A stretch of DNA of 64,000 nucleotides from Toxotes chatareus (GCA_016801885.1 CM028888.1:9940170-10004169); one strand, 5' to 3'. Numbered from the stretch's first letter, positions 22,427-36,700 are shown. Notes: generated by a model from the letters alone, not told the origin. Translations and numbers: made by a program.

Positions 22427-25400
22427 TCAAGGGGAAACCGGAGACTTTCTGTCACCAGCGGTTTCCTCCTCTTCAGTGTGTGTGACTGTATAAGGTGTCT
22501 TCTGACAACATCTAGAGTAAAAAAAACAGAGTGATACAGATGTAGTAATGATTCTCAGACGCAGAGCAGTCCAAATGAAACTGCCAAAACCCAGACAAAG
22601 AAGTGATTCAAACTAAGCTCACATGTGCTAAACATAAAAATTGACCTGTACAAAAATGTAAACCAGGGGACCAATTCAGATCTATAATAACCCTGAGTCT
22701 GAGGAAACATTGTGACAGGGAGGTGGAGTCTCACCCAGGGAAGTGCTGCATGTGAGTGATGGTGTCAGGCAGAGGCATTCCATAGCTCTCGGGCAGCAGG
22801 AGACTCAGCAACCCCGACAGAGCCGTAAGACTTCCCATGAGGATGTAAGGCAGTGAAACTGAATAGCTTCCTGTGGCAGCACATCAGAGGAAGAGACAGT
22901 GAAAAACAGCTTTGGCTACAATGGTACCACAGAGTTGGTAAAAACAAAAAGACAAAAGGTGGACTTAAAAAAAAAACCTGATGTGGCTGTATTAATGAAC
23001 CCAATCCACAAAATCTTAACAGAAACTTCTAAACTCGACTGGTCTATCCAGTCTGAGTGCTAATCACGCCTGTTTTTATGCTTTTGTTCTAATAACATTT
23101 GTTCTTGTTTTGTTTTTGTTTAGGAGACCAGCTTCTTGTCCGCCTCTTGTTTCTCATCATTACTGCAGGTCAGTTGGGGAAAAAGGGCTACTTTTCTTAA
23201 CAGTGCATCCAAATAATTCCATTCACTTCCAAATACCAAAAACTATATAGGTAGTGGTAATTCTGATTATTAGGCCTCTTTGACCTAAAAGTTCCAGGTA
23301 AAACCAGGGGAACTAAACGTCTCTAAAGCTTTCCTGTTTGCATTTCAGCTGCATCTGATAAACGCTGAAGATCGGAGAAAATTAGACCCAATGAATTTTT
23401 TACACAAGAACAACACACAGGCATCCTTTTGTCCATCTTTGTATTTATCGCTGCTTTAATGCTTGAGTTTGATGTACTTGATGAATGAAAAGAGGAAATG
23501 CAGAGATGGGAAATGAAAATAAAAACTCCAGAGCCAGTTAGCACAGCTGATGTGATGAGACATAACTACTTCAGACAGAGGAAAGAGCATTCTTACTTAA
23601 GTAAATGAAGTATGGAGCAATGATGCTGCCTATTCTGGAGGCCATGGAGCAGGTGCCAACAGCTGTATTCCTCAGTACAGTCGGGTAGAGTTCTGCTGTG
23701 TAGGCGTACACGATGGCAAATGCTGTCGTCACAGCAAACTTCCCCATCATCTCGAGTGTTATGGCTAGAGAAAATAGGTCTAGAGGGAATAAAATATTAA
23801 ATTATAATATTCAAGGTTAGATGCCAGATATTAATGAAATAGGCTGACAATGCAGCAAACAAAAATTCAAATAAAATTGCTACTTGGATTATAATGAGAA
23901 CATCTCAGCTTATAAAGTGTGTATCTGCAGGTCTATCATCTTAGCAAGTGAACAAACCTGAGCTTCAGACTATATAAGGATAAAATTATGACACGTAATG
24001 ATCTTGCATATCTGAATGTAGCATTAACTTGTTGTCCATTGAGGTACCATACTTGCTGGTATGAGCTGTATGAGGAGTAGAAACAATCCTCCCATGAAGA
24101 GGGTGGAGCAGAGACAGAGTCGTCTGGAACACCAGCGAAACATAACCCATGTCAGAGTGTAGGCTGGCATCTCCACCACAGCCGACAGGAAACAGTTGAA
24201 GTACGAGTTGCCATGAAGGTTCGCCGTATTCAGGGAAAGTGCAAAATAAGCGATAGTCACAGTGTTCCTGTGGGGATCATCACAGTAATCACAACTGACA
24301 ACCTGGGGTTGTTTATCTTCCTGCACAGCTAAATGGAATGACACTACAGCATAGTAAGAAACACAGTCAAACTTGTTTGTGTCCACGCTCGACCAGCTTT
24401 ATCAGTATTTGTGGTCTTGAAACCTGTCAGCCTCTGCGGTAAATGTATGTGCATATAGGAAATGAGGGTGAATCAAAAGCTGTAGAGGAGCAGAGGTAAA
24501 GACTTTCACAGCTGGGTACTGACAGCTTGTTGGCACTTTGTCTAAGGTAGTTGAACTGTGTAGGTCACAAATACAGTATGTGGTGATTAATTAAGACATG
24601 GTCTCCCTCATACAGGAGAACAGGACGGGACAAATGGGGGATGCTCAGAGCAAACTGACTGAAAATGCCATCACGAAAGAAGTCATCAAAACACCTGCTC
24701 CGGTGAGTCTAATCAGTATTTTTTACAATACTAATGGATTAAATGATTACATGTAAGGTGAAAGGAGTTGCTTGTAACAAAAAACCCACAGAAAATTATC
24801 AGCCGACTAAATAGGACACAAACACGATTTTACATTAATGCTAATGTTGCTACATATCTACTAGATATGTAAACAGTCAACTATTTGCTAAGGGTTTTTC
24901 TTAGCAAATATTATAAGGAATAATACGAAATGGTTTTGTTTAGAGCTGATTTCTGCTGCCCACAAGTGGCCAAAAAATGTTACTGCACATTTAAGCATAA
25001 ATGAAGGACAGGTGCAATATTGCTTTCTGACCATAGGTTGCAGGAAGGAGACACTGAAGGAAACTGAAAATTAGAAAAGAAAAAAAAATCACAGTAAAAG
25101 GTGTTGCAAATTAGTTGAGAAAGAGGGTTTCAAGTGTCCTAATGACAAATTAAGAAGCGGGAATAGTGCAGGAAGAGATTTTGGTGGTAAATATTGACCC
25201 ACACAAGAAGAAGTTCAATGGCAATTAAGACAAAGAAAGATCTAAGAAGAAGCTATTTGGTAAGACCTCATGAGCTTTTTACTGTCCCTGATTACAACAG
25301 CGTTCAGTTATTACATTAAGGAATTGGTGACATTTTTTGAGAATGGTGCAAGAAATTTAAGGAGAGTAAAACGTTATTAGCAGAAGTGGCATAAATCAGC

Positions 25401-28400
25401 AAAAAAATAACAATAACATGCAACTTATCCATGAGCTTATCCACCTGCTGTGATTAGCTCATGACTTTTTTTTTTTTTAAGTAAGACTGAATGGAACCTT
25501 TTCTGAATCAAAGCAAGGTCAAGCTGCATCTGTTTCCAAACTCAGCAATATGTCTGTGAATGTTCTCATTCATCCAGGTCATAGTTCTCTCTTTGAAAAT
25601 TGAATCGAAGGCAACTGGACATATGTTTGTCTGGGAAGACGTTTCGCCTCTTATCCACGGGGCTTCATCAGTTCATACGCATCGGTCTATCTAGTCCGCA
25701 CTAGTCTGACCAAGAAAGTGGAGTAAGACCCAGGTATTTAACCTGTTGTGGGTGGGACCACCAAAGTACCTGTGAAAGTACTGGTTTCACCTGACCATTG
25801 TTGTGGTCCCCAGTGAACGACAGTCGTCAGGCTCATGTGACCTAGTTTGTGTCTCATGTGAACGACAGTCGTTAGGGTTGGTTGAGTCCCTGGTGGATGA
25901 CGCTCGTTGAGAGTCGTCTGAGGTTAAGTTGTTTACTCTCCTGGGTACACATGAAAGGGCTACATTGTAAATGGGGGATAGGTGGTGTCGCAGACCCCCT
26001 CCTCTGTTTAGTGAAGGTTTTTCCACTTTCACATAGATGGCTTCTTTGACTCCTCTCTCAAACCATCTGTCCTCCTTGTCCAGGATTTTGACATTGCTGT
26101 CCTCAAAGGAGTGTGCTTTTTCCTTTAGATGTGAGTAGACAAACTCAGCAAGGAAGTGAGCACAGGAAGAATACAGGCATACTGTGCAGTTACATAAAAC
26201 CAGATTTTGATCTTAGTTGCAGGCTTCACAGCACCCGACAGGTCATTATTTGTTGTTAGTGAAATGGGCTGACATGTGGTCGAGGTGACGCATGAACAGG
26301 CTGAAACTGTGTGTGTATGAGTGTAACAGTGTGCGTATATGTCTTCATGCTTAGTGAAATGGGCTGACATGTGGTCGAGGTGACGCATGAACAGGCTGAA
26401 ACTGTGTGTGTATGAGTGTAACAGTGTGCGTATATGTCTTCATGCTTAGGTGTGTGCGTGCAGTTGTGCATGCAGGGTCACTGTACTGAATGTGGAGGTC
26501 AGATGGGACAGCAGGGACTCACCAGACCAACCACAGCGTGATAGAGATCCAGCGGATGTTTCGAGAACGTAGCAGGTCACAGATGTTGTGGGGTGTCTGC
26601 TTCTCAGACTGAAGTTCTTTCTGTGGGGCGGCAGAGCATGTGGAACAACAAGCACTTAACAAGCAGAGCCATCAGTCTAGAAATAATTTCATCAGAGAGA
26701 ATGCGGGGGCCACTTTCTTAGTGAGCACATGCATGTGCACATGTTCACACACAGAATAGTAAAATACAAGGATCTGAACTGAATGGAGGGAAAAGTCCAA
26801 TGTGAAAATGCTTGTAGCAAATAGTAAGATAGATGGATTCTGGATTCTGCTTTTTTGAACAGAAAACTTTAGAATTTAGCCTTGACTGTTATGCTATTGG
26901 CATGAATTGTATATCTCTTGAGTTATGTTTATATAATATAACTCAAGAGATATACACCTTCTGGCACTTTCTGAGGTCCATTGTCTGTTTCTGAGGTGGA
27001 CAGTGCAGGACAAGAGGCGTCTGCACTGAGGACAAGTCATCAGTGTGGCAGCTTTGTTTTTCTAGAACAAAGTTCACAGCTCAGAAGTTGGGTGTGGGCT
27101 AGGCCAGATGGATGGAAGAATGAAGTGTGCAGAAAAACTGCTTTTTTGCAGTTAATTAAAAACAATTAGCTGCTGTAATGGAAGAACAATACCCAGTTGC
27201 TCATCAAATACTGTAGCTGCTTTATAATACTGACAGACAACAGACATTTTGGTAAATTACTCTAGTAACAGAGGGGAATCTGTTGGGTGAATCTCTGCAG
27301 AGTGTCTGTCTGCTGCCATATAGGTTAGCATTCACTCATGTGCAGAACAGTAAATAATTACATCCCACCGAGCTGTGAACCCTACAGGGTTCGTTCTCAT
27401 TCGCTTTCCCCATCTCAGAAGTAAACGTGCAAAGAAAAGCTGATCCACAGCTAACCAGTATGAGCAGGGAAACGTGTAAGAACTTGTTGATGGCTTACGT
27501 AAAAGGGTTATAGAATTACATAAGTATTGTGTTTTCAGAGGAATAGAAGGCTAAATTCAGTGTCATCCCCCATGAGAAGCACATTGCCAAGGAGCAAGGA
27601 AAGTGCCCAGCTCCTTGATGTTTATGCATTCACATAAAGCAGTTTGTCGGCAAGATCTCACCTGCGAAGGACTAAAGATGACCCGCGGGGGCTCGATTTT
27701 GTTCCTCTTAGCAGCATCTCTTACTATGGCCTCAGCCTCCTCCACTCTTCCCTGAGAGAGGAGCCACCGAGGAGACTCTGGGATGAACCTGCCTCATTAC
27801 ACAACAGAGTGGACAGTGAGAGAGAGCGCTTCAGTCCCCTGAACCAGAGGAAACCATTCAACTGAGGCTTTCCTTTTTTCCTCATTTTGATTCTTTGTCA
27901 TGCTAAATTGAGCGCCTGCATAAAAGTAAAACCTACCTAACACTAGATGTTGAGAGGCAGATTCAGTTGTGGGCATTGAACAGGCAATACACATCAGTAA
28001 AGTCAGTGTATATATATTTCTTTTTTTTTTTTTTTTTCTTTCAGATAATACTCATGCAACTAATGATAACAAATTGTTTTGCCTGACCAACAATCCAAAG
28101 CCCCAAAATCTAATAAAAACCACAAAGGACAAGAAACAGAAAACATCAACACACTAGAATACTCCCCTAGCACTGCTACAGGCCCCTTTATACACCAGTC
28201 AGCATTACAGAAAAGCATTATCTGCAGACAGCAGGCATGGCAAAATATGTAACAGCCCCTATAAAAACCCACACAGACACACACGAGCAAACACACACCT
28301 ACCTACCACCAGAGAGGCAAACAAAGGAAGCTAGGCACTGTGAGGCCTAACAGAAGCATCCTCCAGTCTCTGATGAAGAAAGCCAACAACGGCAGCAGCA

Positions 28401-30539
28401 TGTAGCCTACACCAAAGAACAGACTCACACCCGCAGTGGAGAAAATCGTCCGCACACGTGGACCTAAAATCTCAATTCCTGAGCACAAGACAAGAAAAAA
28501 ACCCACAATGAATGTATAACACAGTCTTTTGCATAATCATGAACCAGTTGGCAACTAAATAGTTTTGAGAATCAGTGAATAGAGAGGAGTGAGGGTACCT
28601 AACACAAACGCAGCCGTGTAATTGGAGATTTGTCCCAACCCGACAACAAAGAACACAGCGCAGAACATGGGCCAGGATTGAGAAAAGACCTGAATGAATG
28701 TGAACACTGTCTGGATTGCTATGGTAGCAAACAACACTATTTTCCTCCCATACCTGGAAAGGGCATAAAGCACGGGTTAATCACCATGGAAACATGCTGC
28801 ATAGATGGGAAGGTCATTTAAATTCCTGACATTATGATCAACTCATGTATGGTTTTTAAATTGTGGCTCCAAGGAAGAGCATACATGACATACATACATT
28901 ATTTTGAAAAAAATGTTCATTACACTCCTATAACATTGTTAGGCTCACAATGGACGGTTTAAAAAAAAAATTTAATAAAGAGGATCAAACTCAATGCAGC
29001 AAAACCAGAGACATCATCCTCCTTTATTCCTTATTAAAACCTGGTGCCTTCAATACCCACAGTACAACTTGACAGCAGCTACGGCAGCCTTGATCGGGCT
29101 AGCTTCAAGCAGAGATGAGGATTGGGCTACAGATTTCTTTCAGTCTGTTTATTTATTTATTTAAAAATTTATTTGTTTGTTTGTTTGTTTGTTTGTTTTT
29201 GTTTGTAGTCTGCAGCCACAGGCAACACTGCTGACCTGACCTTTTACCTAAATTCTGAAGACACAATCTTAAGATTAAATGACTGAAAAATCTAGTGAAT
29301 CATTGACAAGATGTTTCTATGTTGAAATCTGAAAGAAGACATTGAGTTAAAGGTTAAAGAGGACCATTAGCCTACCACGTGCACAGGCTTGTGTTTTGGC
29401 AGAAAACTGCTGTAGGCTCGGGTCTGTGTTCAGTGACAAAAAGGTCAAGTTACTCTTTTGTGTGTCACCTGTCAGAGAGCTGCCCTGAAAGGAAGGAGCC
29501 AGTGAGAACTCCACAGAAGAAGACAGAGGAAGTCAGCGGGTTCTTCCACCTGTCATCACACACCAGGTCCCACTGCAAGACACACACACACACACACATG
29601 TAGTGTAGATCAGAGTACATCAAGTACAGTAAAAGTGTCCAATCATAAAGTTATGATCCCTTAGCAAGAAAAACAGCTCCACAGTATAAACATATATTTT
29701 TTAAAAATTCACTTATAGAGACTTATAGAGACGTGCAGTGCACATTTTATATGTAATGTTGACATATGTTGTAATGTAATAATGGAAGATTTTTTTTAAT
29801 GATGTTCCAACATGTCTTCAGTGGAGGTGGACAAAATAATAGAAACACCTGTATGATCACACAGGAAAAAATAATATTTCTGTTTTTTATACATTTTTCT
29901 AATAGGTGATGTAATTAGAGCTTCTGTTTGTTGTTATTGTTGTTGCTTTTGTTTGTTTGTAAATACCCAGTATCTATCCTGAGATAGATGTAAGGTATTT
30001 TGTATAGGCAAGGATTATCCCAGTGGGTGATTCAAGCCCATGCCACTCTTAAAATATTTTTTCGGTGTTTTAGGGACGTTGCGCTTAATAAGCCAGCGAT
30101 TCATTCTCCCTGATCACGGAAGCATCGCAGGTCAACAAACCTCAGATATGATGGTAGAAATATAAACGCTGCGGTCATACTCCCACCCGTCCAAGCAGCC
30201 TTCTTTGGGCACATTTGACAGATTGACATCAACGCCGGGCAGTAAATCTCTCTCCGAGAAACTCAGTAGATCATCAAGTCTGTATCTGGAGCATTTGCTG
30301 GGCACCAGCGCGCCGCTGTGTCCGTCCTCCTCCAGCGGGATGCTGCTGTTCCTCCACGCGGCGGTGAGGTTGAGGCGCGCGGGAACGAGGCAGCGGTGGG
30401 GCGGCGTGTCGGCGAGGAACACGATGGACAGAGCGGCGAAGCCGTTGGGGAAGGTGCTCAGACAGAGGAGGAAAAACACCTGCTGCTGGAAACTTCCCCA
30501 TTCTCCGAGGAAGGCGGTTGCAGCTTCATAGTCGGTCAT
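22427..30539 (-). CDS. slc22a5: Organic cation/carnitine transporter, OCTN-like gene B
   Basis: MFS transporter of the SLC22A4/A5 clade, the array member whose N-terminus most resembles mammalian OCTN2 (TAFLGEWG, IVFLADTP, AWRN). Exons in coding order: 30539-30141, 29572-29469, 28753-28599, 28478-28307, 27788-27662, 26620-26523, 24267-24053, 23779-23597, 22870-22735, 22511-22427. They sum to 1674 bases, 557 residues, the same length as human OCTN2. Motifs: four Cys and several sequons in the first extracellular loop; GQLSDRYGRK about 163-172; PESPRW about 280-285; ELYPTVLRN. An in-frame ATG upstream at 30656 would add 39 residues, but paralogues start at MTDYE, so 30539 is chosen. Donor 30140 is a weak GTTTGT. 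This is the only inverted member; a Penelope-like remnant and a 95-base tandem duplication sit in its longest intron. Assignment as the slc22a5 orthologue, not slc22a4, is inference. Confidence 0.87.
25556..26150 (-). mobile_element. Penelope-like element 3' fragment (GIY-YIG endonuclease end)
   Basis: Read on the minus strand, 26140-25920 is open and encodes HLKEKAHSFEDSNVKILDK, then DRWFERGVKEAIYVKVE and PSLNRGGGLRHHLSP. This is the conserved C-terminal part of the GIY-YIG endonuclease domain of fish Penelope-like retroelements, as I recall it. The frame runs on to a stop at about 25787 and is followed by an untranslated tail ending near 25560 in 'gaatgttctcattcatcc'. The reverse transcriptase is missing, so this is a 5'-truncated copy in the large intron (24268-26522) of gene B, in the same orientation as the gene. 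Confidence 0.68.
26256..26445. repeat. 95-base perfect tandem duplication
   Basis: Bases 26256-26350 are repeated exactly at 26351-26445. The unit includes 'gaaatgggctgacatgtggt' and a short TG-rich part. It lies in a gene B intron, about 80 bases before exon 26523-26620. Open frames here on the minus strand are a by-product of the repeat. Confidence 0.9.
26908..26956. repeat. near-perfect 19-base inverted repeat
   Basis: The left arm 26908-26926 (TGTATATCTCTTGAGTTAT) and right arm 26938-26956 are exact reverse complements separated by 11 bases. It lies in a gene B intron and could form a hairpin; no flanking duplication typical of a small transposon was recognised. Confidence 0.85.
29165..29205. 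repeat. TTTG microsatellite
   Basis: Seven or so TTTG units with T-rich flanks, in a gene B intron. Confidence 0.8.
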
Positions 30540-33500
30540 TCTGTTTGTGGGCGCACAAAGTGGGGCAAGGTTAACAAGAGACACGACTGAAGGACTTTGC
30601 AGCGGGGCATTTGAAAAGCAGTGGTTTTGTTTCGACTGCAAAACCATCCCACTCACCTCCCGCTGAATTAATTTGGGTGTGGTTTCCTAAATTAACAGAT
30701 CTTTAAAGGCATAATCCCTCTTCCAAATTTTAGACTAAACCAGGAAGTGTCTTATCTCTCCCAAAATGATTAACTGGTTATGATTAACCTTTTGTGTGAA
30801 CTGGCCCTGCAGTTCACACAGTGTCAGGAACACGTTGTTCATTACACTTAACAGTGTAACAAAATGTCACACATTACATTATAGCCTGCACGAAACTACA
30901 CATTTAGAATGTCTTTATTATTTGTATGGTGAAAAATAGTAGGCCTGTTTACTTTGACACTGACAATCTTCAAAGTAAAAAAACACAGGTGTCAACTCCA
31001 GAATTTATAATCATGAGCTTGAAAACCTTGTGTCATGAAGAGAATAAATATCCTTCCAACTAGAAACCAACCAAATTGGGCTAATTAAGTGTTAAAGCAC
31101 ATTTATTAAATGTTATTATAATTCTGTGAGAAAAATGTGCTGTGTAGGTAATCTATATTACAGATTAAATATCAGTCATAGAAAATAAGACCAATGAGTG
31201 GCATAATGATACAGGGTCCACTTTGCACATCTCTTTCAGCTGGAGATGTGAGAAAGCGTGTTTTTATCCATACAAAAAAACAAAAAAAAACAAAGTGGGT
31301 GCATTGATGAAGTCCATCGTTAGAGGGCAAGCAAGAGAGAGTCACTGTAGCAGGCGTGGTCTCTCTCCCTTGCACTACCATAGAGATGTGCAGTCTCTTC
31401 CAATGTGATTACTGATGTGTATAAATAGGAATAAAAAGAGGAGTGTGTCTGAATATTAGTCCAACTTTATGGGCAACAGTGTATATAAATACAGGTTTCT
31501 TGCTAAGTCCAATAAATACAGTATGACCATGTAACATCTAATACAGCACCGTAAAGAGATATTTGAGTGACACATGGTGTGAAGTCTAATGAACTTACTA
31601 GATGAATAGCACTGGTAAATAGTATAATTCCATTCATTCATTTAAATGAATAAAAGTGATTGATCATAGAGAGAGTAATTCACAAGTTATTTATGTTCTT
31701 GTCAATCAACAACTCAGTGTGTAAGCAAATCACACAAAGGGGCCGTTTTAATGTGATTCCTCAAGTCATTTCAATTTCAGTTGAATGTTATTCCAAAAGA
31801 AGAAGAAGATAAAGTGGGTCTATGGTATGGTTAGTGATTGTCTCCCTTAGATTGTTTTCTGCATTTTTCCCCCCCAAAGACAATACCAGAAAGGAACCCC
31901 TTCACATTTAGGTACATGTGCTGATGGCACTCATGTGCTCTCACGTGTCACATGCAGGAAATCACTTTCACTCACACTCAATAAAGCCTTTAACTGCGTA
32001 AACCGTGACCTCCTCAGCTGATGGGAGTTCTTTACATGCCGTGAAAGCCCAGCTTGATGATTATATAGACTGGTGTTCAACTTTGTTGTGAAACTGAGGG
32101 ATGTGATTTGTTATTTGTGACCAGACTTTCTACTTTATATCCACCTTCAGTGATATTGAAGACCTGAGTCTGTCCCTTTGCTACAGTGCTCTTAAGCAAG
32201 ACACTTGCTCTAATATGCAACTAGAAATCTGCTCTTAACTTGGTTTAGTTTTAAACTGATATTTAGTTGCCACGTGATGATCATAACTTGGTTTGAATAA
32301 ATCATTTAATTGAATTCATTATCCACTTACTCAGCTAGAGTAACAAACTCACTCCAGTAATAAACCTACAGCAGCATGTGAGCATCTTCACTTTTTGTTT
32401 GCACCACAAAACCTAAATCAGGCAGCCAGATCTTTTCGTGGTTTTACGGGGGGTAGATCATTCAGTCTGTGGACTTTTGATTAGTTGTTTCTTAAAGCCA
32501 GTGGGTGTCCTCAGTGATAAAGGACCATAGGTGACCATGATCTAATCTGCTCACATATTAATGTCCTCAATTGCCAATGTGTGTGGAGACAAAACATCAC
32601 AGCCTTGCAAATGGAGAGTAAACATTTGCATCCTGTAGCTCTGCTGAAAGATTCCTGATTGTCTTAATGAAAGGAAGTTCATGCAAGTATTGATTAAACT
32701 GATTAGTAGTATCACCAGGGGCGTAGCAGGGAGGGGAAACTAAGGCCCCAACATGAGAAGGGCTGTCAAAAAGACATTAAACCTTAGCTTTTTTATGCAA
32801 TTCTTTTTAAAATTTTACATTATTATCATTATAAGTTGGCAGAAGTTTGACCTACTATTTTTGTATAGCAATATTAGAGTGTCTGAGGGATCCTTCTCCT
32901 GCTGAGAGGTGCCCACTCATGTAGTAGGGTGGGCAAAATGTTTGTCTCCACAGATTATTGTAGTGATGCTGAGGATTGAAAACAAGCTTTGATTTAAACA
33001 TGTCATTAAGAAAAAAAGTGAAATCCTCCTAAAAGAGAAAAGAAAGACGAGCAGAGAGGAAACAAATGTTGACAAAAGTCTTTCAAAAGAAGGGTAGGCA
33101 TACACATGGTGCTAGCAGTTTGTTTTAATATTGGTATATAATGTGTTATAATTATACATTTTAAAGGCAACATACAGAATTGTAACAGTTTCTGCTTGCC
33201 TCTGCAGTGCAGTGCGGCTTAAAAATAGTCCAATGGCAGTGTTAATGCTGCTTAGCAACATTTAGAGTACAGGCACGTGCATGTCTTTGGGGTATTTAAT
33301 AGTGTGGAATGTTGTTTGGAGAAAATACCAGTTTGACCACAGTGGGGCAGGGGCTGGTTGAGAAGACTGGCCACTCTGAAGCTTTTGATCATTTTACTTT
33401 CAGTAAATCAAATCAATGTGTGAGAGCTCTCTCATTCACTAATCTCAGATCAGTAGTTTTCCTGTCTGCTCATAAACTGAGAGTCGGTGTATCCAGCAGT

Positions 33501-33764
33501 CTTACTGTGGGTCACTCTGGAGTGAAGTCGTTCCCTGGAAAGGAGGTTTTATGCTCTCAGGACTAGAAACTGTTTTTGAAAAAGTTTTTGAATTGTGACT
33601 CCGTCCCACTGAGGGACCAGCTCACTCTGCCCCACGGAGAGCTCAACCCACTGTGGTGCTAAGCTGAAGACTAAGAGGGATACAACGTCTCATACTCTGA
33701 AGAATTTCAGAGGTCATTTTTTTTCTCCCTCTAGAGCAGGGAGGTAATTTTTTTTTAACAAAGA
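30540..33764. other. divergent spacer between OCTN genes B and C
   Basis: About 3.2 kb between the divergently transcribed genes B and C. The first 130 bases belong to the 5' region of gene B, with an open in-frame extension. The stretch 33300-33764 is the likely 5' UTR/promoter of gene C. I see no extra gene; short open frames (for example 33309-33566) lack splice or family support. Confidence 0.4.
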
Positions 33765-36700
33765 ATGGGTGACTATGATGAAGACACTGCATTCCTCGGA
33801 CAAACTGGTCCTTACTTCTGGATCACATTCTTCCTCCTAAACACAGTTTTTGTCTCAACTGGATTCAACGGGCTTTACATTGTCTTTGTTGGAGCCACTC
33901 CGAAACACCACTGTGTCGTTCCAGATGTCAATTTAACCGAGGAGTGGAGAAATGCCATCATTCCCTTTACGATAGTGGATGGTGAAGAGGTGCAGAGCCA
34001 GTGCAGCAGATATAGGCTGGATGTGGTTAGAAACCTCTCTGCTGAAGGATACATTCCTGGAAGGGATGTCAACCTCACTAACCTGGAGCAGGAGGGATGT
34101 TTAGATGGATGGAACTACAGCAAAGAGATCTACCAATCCAACATAGTCACTGAGGTAAGTGTGAATGTGTGTTTTCTGTTTAAGGTGTTAGTCATTAGTG
34201 TTCAGTTGCCTGTTTGAAACATGTATGTAATTTACATCTTTTCACAGTGGGACCTTGTTTGTGACAACCAGTGGAAAGTTCCCTTTGCATCCTCGACTCT
34301 GTTTGTGGGATACCTTGTTGGATCCTTAATCTCAGGACAGCTCTCTGACAGGTACTTCATCCTTAGTGATCAGTGAAATGCAGTCTATATTATTATATTC
34401 CAATATGAAACTCACTGAAGGTGTAGCATTTTACTACATAGGTGTGATATTTTATCTGAGGGGTTTTCATCATTCAAGATGTTTTGGTGACAGTTGAGGA
34501 AGTTTTAAGAAAATTCTCATGAAAATAGAAAATGAATCACTGACTAATAAGTGGATTGTGGTTTAGTAAGGGAGGATAACACACTGTGGTGAATGTTCAT
34601 TGGACCTGAATAGCTATCATCATAACAACAGCCCCACCTACTGTTGAAGCTGACTTTCTCCAAGAGAGGATTTGTGTTCACTAAAACAGTCTCCTCCATT
34701 GAAATTATTGCCATTCTTACAGTGATGGTACACAAATATGGAAATGCCTTTGTCTTTTGCGGGAATTGTATGAATATCTCCAATAATAATTTAACCTGTG
34801 GGCAAATTTGTGAAATATTTATGGCGGTGGATGGTGCTAAAATTTGTCACCAGGGGACAGGACGTCTTCTAAATGTGGCCTCACAATTGTGTCCTTACCA
34901 GTTGTTTGTAATAGTTACTTATTTAAATTTGGAATTTAATCGCTGCTGAATATTTGTTTTGTTTAATAGCTATAACACTGTGTTTTGTTTTATTTTTATC
35001 TCTTGGTTTGTACTGATTATGCTTCCTGCCCACAGAAACCAGATGGGAGACAAGCAGCTGCTAGAAGTAGCACATTAAGTGGTTAGTGTAGAGTTGTTAA
35101 ACTCTGTCAGTGTATTTTAGATCTTTGTGGAGTTTTTGATATCAGTTGTTTTAAGGGTTCAGTCCGGACACACTTTAGTGTCGTGTAGCTTGGGTTGTAG
35201 AAACGCATGTGTCTCAGGACACAGCAGTGAGGAACTTTTGTATGTTTAACTATTCATCTCTTCTGCAGCTGTGAAAACTGTGCACTCAAGAAATGGGGGG
35301 GTGAGAGGCTTTGATGTCCTCAGTCCTCAAGTTGCATAACTGCTTGTTAAAATGCTCTTTTCCATACGTTCCCTGTTTGAGGTCAAACAGCTGTTGAATA
35401 GTGAAGGCTACTGCTCACAGACATCAGCAGACACTTGGTACCTTCCCTTCTGATTTTCTGCCTGGTTTGTGCTGTAGAGGTCTTGCACCTCTTGCTTGTT
35501 TGGTGGGCTTTTCATCTTCAGCCTGGTCTTTAGCAAGTTAGACAAACACTCACAAACACTGAGTTGCACCTGTCAAGAACATTCCTTTTTTTTTTAAGTA
35601 TGTAATTTTATATTCAGTACAAAAGGGGACAAAGCAGTCATGCATTTTTCTGTAATATTTTTTAAATGCACTGTCTGTGGATCACTGTTGATGCTTCATT
35701 TGTTTTTTTTTCAACTCAGGTTTGGGAGGAAGAAGGTTGTGTTCATCTCTCTTGGGGCTCAGTGTGTCTCGGTCCTGCTTCAGTCCTTCTCTCATTCATG
35801 GAGGATGTTCTGTATCATGTTCCTCTTTGTTGGAGCCTCCCAGATATCCATCTATATTTCTGCATTTGTTCTAGGTATGCATTGTGAAATACTCCTCATC
35901 CTGGATTTGATCTTTGAGACATAAACAGATGGATAATTTGACTACTTTCACTAGCTTTTGGGTTATCTCTTTAATCTCATGCACTTCACTAACAATTTTG
36001 TCTTGGACAGGAACGGAGCTGTTGAGTAAGACTATGCGAGTGCTCTTCACAACTCTCGGGGCCTTCCTTTTCTATTGCATTGGGTACATGACACTACCCT
36101 GGATCGCATATGGTATCAGAGAATGGAGGACTCTGCTTGCTGTTCTTTCCATGACTGCTGTGGTCTACATCCCTCTGTGGTGGTATGTTACTCGTAATTC
36201 TTACTGATTTCTATATTTTATATATTTCTGCCTGAATATTATGTGGGGATAGGTCAGTGTTCAAGGTGTAACAGCAGACAAAAACATCTTATGTTGCTGA
36301 CATTTGAAGGAAACCTAAATTTATCGTGCAGGTTCATCCCGGAGTCTCCTCGGTGGCTGATCACTCAGGGAAGAGTGGAGGAGGCTGAGGCCATAGTGAG
36401 AGATGCTGCAAGGAAAAATAAAGTTGAAGCTCCACCTGTAATTTTTAAAGAGTTTGAGGTGAGGTTCACATATTGTCATTAATATCACCGATATACATTT
36501 GTGGCCTTTGAATTGGCCACAAATGGTCAAAAATGATTTTTTTTTAATACAGAATCTTCTCATGTGACTTTCTCAGAAACAGAACAGATGTTATAATGGT
36601 TGCAAACAAAATACTGAAATGTATCTGCAGAGGCCACATGGGAATGTTTTACTCATTTAGCTAGTTAAAGCTAGTTTAGACGTACAGCAAAGTGTTCAAC

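Noticed and set aside
26256..26471. Minus-strand frame rich in His and Thr with an internal repeat
   Set aside because: Produced by the 95-base tandem duplication; no coding evidence.
30540..30656. Upstream in-frame ATG of OCTN gene B adding 39 residues
   Set aside because: Paralogues A, C and D start at the equivalent of MTDYE; the extension has no family counterpart.
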